DNA of 64,000 nt from assembly GCF_051020765.1 (NCBI RefSeq), contig NW_027469085.1, positions 930,001-994,000 on the forward strand. Reading direction: 5' to 3'. The stretch comes from Lasioglossum baleicum. Taxonomy: Eukaryota; Arthropoda; Insecta; Hymenoptera; Halictidae. The notes beneath the pieces are model-generated. The model searched no databases and was not told where the DNA came from. It saw nothing but the letters and a program-made list of their open reading frames with translations. This document shows positions 36,175-47,700 of the stretch, piece by piece. The position numbers and the translations under genes were made by a program. Position 1 is the stretch's first letter. Every line of letters starts with the position of its first letter.

Positions 36175-38663
36175 AATTAAGCTGTGGAGCCCAATATTGC
36201 ACCAAGACAGAGTGGAACCACGCGCAGGATATCGTTCTGCAACCGTAGCAGAAATGGACCCATTCGAAGAATACGCGACCATCCACAAAGTGTCATTTCG
36301 ATTCGTCGGAGAACGACGTGATAAAGAAAAATTGGAATTTATTCTGCGAGGCTCTCCGTCTCACTGGTGAGACAGGGCCGATGCCTCCGCAAAAAATAAA
36401 CAATTATCGTCCCCCTCCTCCTCCAAAAGGTTGGTGCGCACTGCTGTAAAGCACAAGTGAAAGCTTTTTGATTCGAAGAATTGCAAGCTCTTATTATCAC
36501 CACTGGTCCAGCGAAACGTGACAATTAAGCTGTACAACCCAATATTGCACCAACGCAGAGTGGAACCACGCGCAGGATCTCGTTCTGCAACTGTAGCAGA
36601 GATGGGCGCGTTCGAAGAATACGCGACCATCCACGAAGGTTATTTCGATTCGTCGGTTGACGACGTGATAAAGAAAAATTGGAATTTATTCTGCGAGGCT
36701 TTCCGTCTCACTGGTGAGACAGGACCGAAGCCTCCGCAAAAATATAAACAATTATCGTCCCCCTCCTCAACGGGACGCGGTAAAATTATCAAACGTTGAA
36801 CGGCCCGCTGCTGTAAAAAGGTTGGTGAGCACTGCTGTAAGGCACAAGTGAAAGCTTTTGGATTCGAAGAATTGCAAGCTCTTAATATCATCATAGGTCT
36901 TGCAAACCCTGAGAATTAAGCTTTGGAGCCCAATATTGCACCAAGACAGAGTGGAACCTCGCGCAGGATATCGTTCTGCAACCGTAGCAGAAATGGACCC
37001 GTTCGAAGAATACGCGGCCATCCACAAAAGGTATTTCGATTCGTCGGAGAACGACGAGATAAAGAAAAATTGGAATTTATTCTGCGAGGCTCTCCATCTC
37101 ACTGGTGAGACAGGGCCGAAGCCTCCGCAAAAAATAAACAATTATCGTCCCCCTCCTCCTCCAAAAGGTTGGTGCGCACACCTGTAAAGCACAAGTGAAA
37201 GCTTTTGAATTCGAAGAATTGCAAGCTCTTACTATCACCACTGGTCCAGCGAAACGTGACAATTAAGCTGTACAACCCAATATTGCACCAACACAGAGTG
37301 GAACCACGCGCAGGATCTCGTTCTGCAACCGTAGCAGAGATTGGCGCGTTCGAAGAATACGCGATCATCCACGAAGGGTATTTCGATTCGTCGGCTGACG
37401 ACGTGATAAAGAATAATTGGAATTTATTCTGCGAGGCTCTCCGTCTCACTGGTGAGACAGGGCCGAAGCCGCCGCAAAAAATAAACAATTATCGTCCCCC
37501 TCCTCCTCCAAAAGGTTGGTGCGCACTGCTGTAAAGCACAAGTGAAAGCTTTTGGATTCGAAGAATTGCAACCTCTTATTATCACCACTGGTCCAGCGAA
37601 ACGTGACAATTAAGCTGTACAACCCGATATTGCACCTACGCAGAGTGGAACCACGCGCAGGATCTCGTTCTGCAACCGTAGCAGAGATGGGCGCGTTCGA
37701 AGAATACGCGATCATCCACGAAGGGTATTTCGATTTGTCGGTTGACGACGTGATAAAGAAAAGTTGGTATTTGTTCTGCGAGGCTACCCGTCCCACTGGC
37801 GAGGCGGGGCCGAAGCTTCCGCAAGAATATAAACAATTAACGTCTCGCCCCTCATCGGGGCGCGACAAAATTATCAAACGTTGACCGGTTAGCGACTATA
37901 AAAAGTTTGGGGAGCACTGCTGTAAAGCACAAGTGAGAGCTTTTGGATGCGAAGAATTGCAAGCTCTTAATATCACCATAGGTCTTGCGAACCCTGAGAA
38001 TTAAGCTGTGGAGCCCAATATTGCACCAAGACAGAGTGGAACCACGCGCAGGATATCGTTCTGCAACCGTAGCAGAAATGGACCCGTTCGAAGAATACGC
38101 GACCATCCACAAAGGGTATTTCGATTCGTCGGAGAACGACGTGATAAAGAAAAATTGGAATTTATTCTGCGAGGCTCTCCGTCTCACTGTTGAGACAGGG
38201 CCGATGCCTCCGCAAAAAATAAACAATTATCGTCCCCCTCCTCCTCCAAAAGGTTGGTGCGCACTGCTGTAAAGCACAAGTGAAAGCTTTTTGATTCGAA
38301 GAATTGCAAGCTCTTATTATCACCACTGGTCCAGCGAAACGTGACAATTAAACTGTACAACCCAATATTGCACCAAGAGAGAGTGGAACCACGCGCAGGA
38401 TATCGTTCTGCAACCGTAGCAGAGATGGACCCGTTCGAAGAATACGCGACCATCCACAAAGTGTATTTCGATTCGTCGGAGAACGACGTGATAAAGAAAA
38501 ATTGGAATTTATTCTGCGAGGCTCTCCATCTCACTGGTGAGACAGGGCCGAAGCCTCCGCAAAAAATAAACAATTATCGTCCCCCTCCTCCTCCAAAAGG
38601 TTGGTGCGCACTCCTGTAAAGCACAAGTGAAAGCTTTTGGATTCGAAGAATTGCAAGCTCTTA

Positions 38664-40184
38664 TTATCACCACTGGTCCAGCGAAACGTGACAATTAAGC
38701 TGTACAACCCAATATTGCACCAACACAGAGTGGAACCACGCGCAGGATCTCGTTCTGCAACCGTAGCAGAGATTGGCACGTTCGAAGAATACGCGATCAT
38801 CCACGAAGGGTATTTCGATTCGTCGGCTGACGACGTGATAAAGAAAAGTTGGTGTTTGTTCTGCGAGGCTCCCCGTCCCACTGGCGAGGCGGGGCCGAAG
38901 CTTCCGCAAGAATATAAACAATTAACGTCTCGCCCCTCATCGGGGCGCGGTAAAATTATCAAACGTTGACCGGTTCGCGACTATAAAAAGTTTGGGGAGC
39001 ACTGCTGTAAAGCACAAGTGAGAGCTTTTGGATTCGAAGAATTGCAAGCTCTTAATATCACCATAGGTCTTGCGAACCCTGAGAATTAAGCTGTGGAGCC
39101 CAATATTGCACCAAGAGAGAGTGGAACCACGCGCAGGATATCGTTCTGCAACTGTAGCAGAGATGGACCCGTTCGAAGAATACGCGACCATCCACAAAGG
39201 GTCATTTCGATTCGTCGAAGAAGGACGTGATAAAGAAAAATTGGAATTTATTCTGCGAGGCTCCCCGTCCCACTGACGAGGCGGGGCCGAAGCCTCCGCA
39301 AGAATATAAACAATTAACGTCTCGCCCTCATCGGGGCGCGGTAAAATTATCAAACGTTGACCGGTTGGCGGCTATAAAAAGTTTGGGGAGCACTGCTGTT
39401 CAGCACAAGTGAGAGCTTTTGGATTCTAAGAATTGAAAGCTCTTAATATCACCATAGGTCTTGCGAACCCTGAGAATTAAGCTGTGGAGCCCAATATTGC
39501 ACCAAGAGAGAGTGGAACCACGCGCAGGATATCGTTCTGCAACCGTAGCAGAGATGGACCCGTTCGAAGAATACGCGACCATCCACAAAGTGTCATTTCG
39601 ATTCGTCGGAGAACGACGTGATAAAGAAAAGTTGGAATTTATTCTGCGAGGCTCTCCGTCTCACTGGTGAGACAGGACCGAAGCCTCCGCAAAAATATAA
39701 ACAATTATCGTCCCCCTCCTCAACGGGACGCGGTAAAATTATCAAACGTTGAACGGCCCGCTGCTGTAAAAAGGTTGGTGAGCACTGCTGTAAGGCACAA
39801 GTGAAAGCTTCTGGATTCGAAGAATTGCAAGCTCTTAATATCATCATAGGTCTTGCAAACCCTGAGAATTAAGCTTTGGAGCCTAATATTGCACCAAGAC
39901 ATAGTGGAACCTCGCGCAGGATATCGTTCTGCAACCGTAGCAGAAATGGACCCGTTCGAAGAATACGCGGCCATCCACAAAGGGTATTTCGATTCGTCGG
40001 AGAACGACGAGATAAAGAAAAATTGGAATTTATTCTGCGAGGCTCTCCATCTCACTGGTGAGACAGGGCCGAAGCCTCCGCAAAAAATAAACAATTATCG
40101 TCCCCCTCCTCCTCCAAAAGGTTGGTGCGCACTCCTGTAAAGCACAAGTGAAAGCTTTTGAATTCGAAGAATTGCAAGCTCTTA
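38664..40184 (+). repeat. 1,521-bp tandem duplication, copy 1 (L-L-L-S)
   Basis: This matches 40,185-41,705 at an offset of 1,521 bp, and identity continues to about 40,294/41,815. One private difference was seen: A at 38,778 (GGCACGTTC) against G at 40,299. The left limit is the ATTATCACC/ACTATCACC difference at 38,663/40,184. Confidence 0.85.
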
Positions 40185-41734
40185 CTATCACCACTGGTCC
40201 AGCGAAACGTGACAATTAAGCTGTACAACCCAATATTGCACCAACACAGAGTGGAACCACGCGCAGGATCTCGTTCTGCAACCGTAGCAGAGATTGGCGC
40301 GTTCGAAGAATACGCGATCATCCACGAAGGGTATTTCGATTCGTCGGCTGACGACGTGATAAAGAAAAGTTGGTGTTTGTTCTGCGAGGCTCCCCGTCCC
40401 ACTGGCGAGGCGGGGCCGAAGCTTCCGCAAGAATATAAACAATTAACGTCTCGCCCCTCATCGGGGCGCGGTAAAATTATCAAACGTTGACCGGTTCGCG
40501 ACTATAAAAAGTTTGGGGAGCACTGCTGTAAAGCACAAGTGAGAGCTTTTGGATTCGAAGAATTGCAAGCTCTTAATATCACCATAGGTCTTGCGAACCC
40601 TGAGAATTAAGCTGTGGAGCCCAATATTGCACCAAGAGAGAGTGGAACCACGCGCAGGATATCGTTCTGCAACTGTAGCAGAGATGGACCCGTTCGAAGA
40701 ATACGCGACCATCCACAAAGGGTCATTTCGATTCGTCGAAGAAGGACGTGATAAAGAAAAATTGGAATTTATTCTGCGAGGCTCCCCGTCCCACTGACGA
40801 GGCGGGGCCGAAGCCTCCGCAAGAATATAAACAATTAACGTCTCGCCCTCATCGGGGCGCGGTAAAATTATCAAACGTTGACCGGTTGGCGGCTATAAAA
40901 AGTTTGGGGAGCACTGCTGTTCAGCACAAGTGAGAGCTTTTGGATTCTAAGAATTGAAAGCTCTTAATATCACCATAGGTCTTGCGAACCCTGAGAATTA
41001 AGCTGTGGAGCCCAATATTGCACCAAGAGAGAGTGGAACCACGCGCAGGATATCGTTCTGCAACCGTAGCAGAGATGGACCCGTTCGAAGAATACGCGAC
41101 CATCCACAAAGTGTCATTTCGATTCGTCGGAGAACGACGTGATAAAGAAAAGTTGGAATTTATTCTGCGAGGCTCTCCGTCTCACTGGTGAGACAGGACC
41201 GAAGCCTCCGCAAAAATATAAACAATTATCGTCCCCCTCCTCAACGGGACGCGGTAAAATTATCAAACGTTGAACGGCCCGCTGCTGTAAAAAGGTTGGT
41301 GAGCACTGCTGTAAGGCACAAGTGAAAGCTTCTGGATTCGAAGAATTGCAAGCTCTTAATATCATCATAGGTCTTGCAAACCCTGAGAATTAAGCTTTGG
41401 AGCCTAATATTGCACCAAGACATAGTGGAACCTCGCGCAGGATATCGTTCTGCAACCGTAGCAGAAATGGACCCGTTCGAAGAATACGCGGCCATCCACA
41501 AAGGGTATTTCGATTCGTCGGAGAACGACGAGATAAAGAAAAATTGGAATTTATTCTGCGAGGCTCTCCATCTCACTGGTGAGACAGGGCCGAAGCCTCC
41601 GCAAAAAATAAACAATTATCGTCCCCCTCCTCCTCCAAAAGGTTGGTGCGCACTCCTGTAAAGCACAAGTGAAAGCTTTTGAATTCGAAGAATTGCAAGC
41701 TCTTACTATCACCACTGGTCCAGCGAAACGTGAC
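38693..41734 (+). repeat. Monomers 106-113: two L-L-L-S tetramers
   Basis: Starts: 38693 L, 39084 L, 39475 L, 39867 S, 40214 L, 40605 L, 40996 L, 41388 S. The second four repeat the first four at an offset of 1,521 bp. Distinctive variants shared by both copies include GTCGAAGAAGGACG near 39,216 and 40,737, CACTGACGAGG near 39,271 and 40,792, and AGCTTCTGG near 39,807 and 41,328. Confidence 0.93.
40185..41705 (+). repeat. 1,521-bp tandem duplication, copy 2
   Basis: This directly follows copy 1. The crossover interval is about 40,185-40,294. To the right, copy 1 reads GAGATTGGCGCG at 40,290 and copy 2 reads GAGATGGGCGCG at 41,811, so the flanks diverge there. Confidence 0.85.
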
Positions 41735-44700
41735 AATTAAGCTGTACAACCCAATATTGCACCAACACAGAGTGGAACCACGCGCAGGATCTCGTTCTGC
41801 AACCGTAGCAGAGATGGGCGCGTTCGAAGAATACGCGATCATCCACGAAGGGTATTTCGATTCGTCGGCTGACGACGTGATAAAGAATAATTGGAATTTA
41901 TTCTGCGAGGCTCTCCGTCTCACTGGTGAGACAGGGCCGAAGCCGCCGCAAAAAATAAACAATTATCGTCCCCCTCCTCCTCCAAAAGGTTGGTGCGCAC
42001 TGCTGTAAAGCACAAGTGAAAGCTTTTGGATTCGAACAATTGCAACCTCTTATTATCACCACTGGTCCAGCGAAACGTGACAATTAAGCTGTACAACCCG
42101 ATATTGCACCTACGCAGAGTGGAACCACGCGCAGGATCTCGTTCTGCAACCGTAGCAGAGATGGGCGCGTTCGAAGAATACGCGATCATCCACGAAGGGT
42201 ATTTCGATTCGTCGGTTGACGACGTGATAAAGAAAAGTTGGTATTTGTTCTGCGAGGCTACCCGTCCCACTGGCGAGGCGGGGCCGAAGCTTCCGCAAGA
42301 ATATAAACAATTAACGTCTCGCCCCTCATCGGGGCGCGGCAAAATTATCAAACGTTGACCGGTTAGCGACTATAAAAAGTTTGGGGAGCACTGCTGTAAA
42401 GCACAAGTGAGAGCTTTTGGATGCGAAGAATTGCAAGCTCTTAATATCACCATAGGTCTTGCGAACCCTGAGAATTAAGCTGTGGAGCCCAATATTGCTC
42501 CAAGACAGAGTGGAACCACGCGCAGGATATCGTCCTGCAACCGTAGCAGAAATGGACCCGTTCGAAGAATACGCGACCATCCACAAAGGGTATTTCGATT
42601 CGTCGGAGAACGACGTGATAAAGAAAAATTGGAATTTATTCTGCGAGGCTCTCCGTCTCACTGTTGAGACAGGGCCGATGCCTCCGCAAAAAATAAACAA
42701 TTATCGTCCCCCTCCTCCTCCAAAAGGTTGGTGCGCACTGCTGTAAAGCACAAGTGAAAGCTTTTTGATTCGAAGAATTGCAAGCTCTTATTATCACCAC
42801 TGGTCCAGCGAAACGTGACAATTAAGCTGTACAACCCAATATTGCACCAAGAGAGAGTGGAACCACGCGCAGGATATCGTTCTGCAACCGTAGCAGAGAT
42901 GGACCCGTTCGAAGAATACGCGACCATCCACAAAGTGTCATTTCGATTCGTCGGAGAACGACGTGATAAAGAAAAGTTGGAATTTATTCTGCGAGGCTCT
43001 CCGTCTCACTGGTGAGACAGGACCGAAGCCTCCGCAAAAATATAAACAATTATCGTCCCCCTCCTCAACGGGACGCGGTAAAATTATCAAACGTTGAACG
43101 GCCCGCTGCTGTAAAAAGGTTGGTGAGCACTGCTGTAAGGCACAAGTGAAAGCTTTTGGATTCGAAGAATTGCAAGCTCTTAATATCATCATAGGTCTTG
43201 CAAACCCTGAGAATTAAGCTTTGGAGCCCAATATTGCACCAAGACAGAGTGGAACCTCGCGCAGGATATCGTTCTGCAACCGTAGCAGAAATGGACCCGT
43301 TCGAAGAATACGCGGCCATCCACAAAGGGTATTTCGATTCGTCGGAGAACGACGTGATAAAGAAAAATTGGAATTTATTCTGCGAGGCGCTCCATCTCAC
43401 TGGTGAGACAGGGCCGAAGCCTCCGCAAAAATATAAACAATTATCGTCCCCCTCCTCAACGGGACGAGGTAAAATTATCAAACGTTGAACGGCCCGCTGC
43501 TGTAAAAAGGTTGGTGAACACTGCTGTAAAGCACAAGTGAAAGCTTTTTGATTCGAAGAATTGCAAGCTCTTATTATCACCACTGGTCCAGCGAAACGTG
43601 ACAATTAAGCTGTACAACCCAATATTGCACCAACGCAGAGTGGAACCACGCGCAGGATCTCGTTCTGCAACTGTAGCAGAGATGGGCGCGTTCGAAGAAT
43701 ACGCGACCATCCACGAAGGTTATTTCGATTCGTCGGTTGACGACGTGATAAAGAAAAATTGGAATTTATTCTGCGAGGCTCTCCGTCTCACTGGTGAGAC
43801 AGGGCCGAAGCCGCCGCAAAAAATAAACAATTATCGTCCCCCTCCTCCTCCTAAAGGTTGGTGCGCACTGCTGTAAAGCACAAGTGAAAGCTTTTGGATT
43901 CAAAGAATTGCAACCTCCTATTATCACCACTGGTCCAGCGAAACGTGACAATTAAGCTGTACAACCCGATATTGCACCAACGCAGAGTGGAACCACGCGC
44001 AGGATCTCGTTCTGCAACCGTAGCAGAGATGGGCGCGTTCGAAGAATACGCGATCATCCACGAAGGGTATTTCGATTCGTCGGTTGACGACGTGATAAAG
44101 AAAAGTTGGTATTTGTTCTGCGAGGCTCCCCGTCCCACTGGCGAGGCGGGGCCGAAGCTTCCGCAAGAATATAAACAATTAACGTCTCGCCCCTCATCGG
44201 GGCGCGGCAAAATTATCAAACGTTGACCGGTTAGCGACTATAAAAAGTTTGGGGAGCACTGCTGTAAAGCACAAGTGAGAGCTTTTGGATGCGAAGAATT
44301 GCAAGCTCTTAATATCACCATAGGTCTTGCGAACCCTGAGAATTAAGCTGTGGAGCCCAATATTGCACCAAGACAGAGTGGAACCACGCGCAGGATATCG
44401 TTCTGCAACCGTAGCAGAAATGGACCCGTTCGAAGAATACGCGACCATCCACAAAGGGTATTTCGATTCGTCGGAGAACGACGTGATAAAGAAAAATTGG
44501 AATTTATTCTGCGAGGCTCTCCATTTCACTGTTGAGACAGGGCCGATGCCTCCGCAAAAAATAAACAATTATCGTCCCCCTCCTCCTCCAAAAGGTTGGT
44601 GCGCACTGCTGTAAAGCACAAGTGAAAGCTTTTTGATTCGAAGAATTGCAAGCTCTTATTATCACCACTGGTCCAGCGAAACGTGACAATTAAACTGTAC

Positions 44701-47700
44701 AACCCAATATTGCACCAAGAGAGAGTGGAACCACGCGCAGGATATCGTTCTGCAACCGTAGCAGAGATGGACCCGTTCGAAGAATACGCGACCATCCACA
44801 AAGTGTATTTCGATTCGTCGGAGAACGACGTGATAAAGAAAAATTGGAATTTATTCTGCGAGGCTCTCCATTTCACTGGTGAGACAGGGCCGAAGCCTCC
44901 GCAAAAAATAAACAATTATCGTCCCCCTCCTCCTCCAAAAGGTTGGTGCGCACTCCTGTAAAGCACAAGTGAAAGCTTTTGGATTCGAAGAATTGCAAGC
45001 TCTTATTATCACCACTGGTCCAGCGAAACGTGACAATTAAGCTGTACAACCCGATATTGCACCAACGCAGAGTGGAACCACGCGCAGGATCTCGTTCTGC
45101 AACTGTAGCAGAGATTGGCGCGTTCGAAGAATACGCGATCATCCACGAAGGGTATTTCGATTCGTCGGCTGACGACGTGATAAAGAAAAGTTGGTGTTTG
45201 TTCTGCGAGGCTCCCCGTCCCACTGGCGAGGCGGGGCCGAAGCTTCCGCAAGAATATAAACAATTAACGTCTCGCCCCTCATCGGGGCGCGGTAAAATTA
45301 TCAAACGTTGACCGGTTCGCGACTATAAAAAGGTTGGGGAGCACTGCTGTAAAGCACAAGTGAGAGCTTTTGGATTCTAAGAATTGAAAGCTCTTAATAT
45401 CACCATAGGTCTTGCGAACCCTGAGAATTAAGCTGTGGAGCCCAATATTGCACCAAGAGAGAGTGGAACCACGCGCAGGATATCGTTCTGCAACCGTAGC
45501 AGAGATGGACCCGTTCGAAGAATACGCGACCATCCACAAAGTGTCATTTCGATTCGTCGAAGAAGGACGTGATAAAGAAAAATTGGAATTTAATCTGCGA
45601 GGCTCCCCGTCCCACTGACGAGGCGGGGCCGAAGCCTCCGCAAGAATATAAACAATTAACGTCTCGCCCTCATCGGGGCGCGGTAAAATTATCAAACGTT
45701 GACCGGTTCGCGGCTATAAAAAGTTTGGGGAGCACTGCTGTTCAGCACAAGTGAGAGCTTTTGGATTCTAAGAATTGAAAGCTCTTAATATCACCATAGG
45801 TCTTGCGAACCCTGAGAATTAAGCTGTGGAGCCCAATATTGCACCAAGAGAGAGTGGAACCACGCGCAGGATATCGTTCTGCAACCGTAGCAGAGATGGA
45901 CCCGTTCGAAGAATACGCGACCATCCACAAAGTGTCATTTCGATTCGTCGGAGAACGACGTGATAAAGAAAAGTTGGAATTTATTCTGCGAGGCTCTCCG
46001 TCTCACTGGTGAGACAGGACCGAAGCCTCCGCAAAAATATAAACAATTATCGTCCCCCTCCTCAACGGGACGCGGTAAAATTATCAAACGTTGAACGGCC
46101 CGCTGCTGTAAAAAGGTTGGTGAGCACTGCTGTAAGGCACAAGTGAAAGCTTCTGGATTCGAAGAATTGCAAGCTCTTAATATCATCATAGGTCTTGCAA
46201 ACCCTGAGAATTAAGCTTTGGAGCCCAATATTGCACCAAGACATAGTGGAACCTCGCGCAGGATATCGTTCTGCAACCGTAGCAGAAATGGACCCGTTCG
46301 AAGAATACGCGGCCATCCACAAAGGGTATTTCGATTCGTCGGAGAACGACGAGATAAAGAAAAATTGGAATTTATTCTGCGAGGCTCTCCATCTCACTGG
46401 TGAGACAGGGCCGAAGCCTCCGCAAAAAATAAACAATTATCGTCCCCCTCCTCCTCCAAAATGTTGGTGCGCACTCCTGTAAAGCACAAGTGAAAGCTTT
46501 TGAATTCGAAGAATTGCAAGCTCTTACTATCACCACTGGTCCAGCGAAACGTGACAATTAAGCTGTACAACCCAATATTGCACCAACACAGAGTGGAACC
46601 ACGCGCAGGATCTCGTTCTGAAACCGTAGCAGAGATGGGCGCGTTCGAAGAATACGCGATCATCCACGAAGGGTATTTCGATTCCCTCGGCTGACGACGT
46701 GATAAAGAAAAGTTGGTATTTGTTCTGCGAGGCTCCCCGTCCCACTGGCGAGGCGGGGCCGAAGCTTCCGCAAGAATATAAACAATTAACGTCTCGCCCC
46801 TCATCGGGGCGCGGTAAAATTATCAAACGTTGACCGGTTAGCGACTATAAAAAGTTTGGGGAGCACTGCTGTGAAGCACAAGTGAGAGCTTTTGGATTCG
46901 AAGAATTGCAAGCTCTTAATATCACCATAGGTCTTGCGAACCCTGAGAATTAAGCTGTGGAGCCCAATATTGCACCAAGACAGAGTGGAACCACGCGCAG
47001 GATTTCGTTCTGCAACCGTAGCAGAAATGGACCCATTCGAAGAATACGCGACCATCCACAAAGGGTATTTCGATTCGTCGGAGAACGACGTGATAAAGAA
47101 AAATTGGAATTTATTCTGCGAGGCTCTCCGTCTCACTGGTGAGACAGGGCCGATGCATCCGCAAAAAATAAACAATTATCGTCCCCCTCCTCCTCCAAAA
47201 GGTTGGTGCGCACTGCTGTAAAGCACAAGTGAAAGCTTTTTGATTCGAAGAATTGCAAGCTCTTATTATCACCACTGGTCCAGCGAAACGTGACAATTAA
47301 GCTGTACAACCCAATATTGCACCAACGCAGAGTGGAACCACGCGCAGGATCTCGTTCTGCAACTGTAGCAGAGATGGGCGCGTTCGAAGAATACGCGACC
47401 ATCCACGAAGGTTATTTCGATTCGTCGAAGAAGGACGTGATAAAGAAAAATTGGAATTTATTCTGCGAGGCTCCCCGTCCCACTGACGAGGCGGGGCCGA
47501 AGCCTCCGCAAGAATATAAACAATTAACGTCTCGCCCTCATCGGGGCGCGGTAAAATTATCAAACGTTGACCGGTTGGCGGCTATAAAAAGTTTGGGGAG
47601 CACTGCTGTTCAGCACAAGTGAGAGCTTTTGGATTCTAAGAATTGAAAGCTCTTAATATCACCATAGGTCTTGCGAACCCTGAGAATTAAGCTGTGGAGC

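Larger units (their letters stand above)
30316..38692 (+). repeat. Monomers 83-105: mixed block
   Basis: Starts: 30316 L, 30706 S, 31053 S, 31400 L, 31791 S, 32138 S, 32485 L, 32876 S, 33223 L, 33614 L, 34005 S, 34352 L, 34743 S, 35090 L, 35480 S, 35827 S, 36175 S, 36523 L, 36914 S, 37261 S, 37608 L, 37999 S, 38346 S. Order is less regular here: S-S pairs, an L-L pair and an S-S-S run. The L1 hairpin in the unit at 33,223 has an A in place of C just before the 3' arm. The unit at 35,827 has a recombinant L1/S tail. The unit at 36,175 carries the extra-C frameshift marker. Confidence 0.92.

Noticed and set aside
35665..36288. Longest open frame in the window (207 codons, minus strand)
   Set aside because: It arises only because the hybrid tail at 36,050-36,110 removes a stop. 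It starts at a non-ATG or arbitrary codon, runs antisense to the conserved core and has no recognisable domain.
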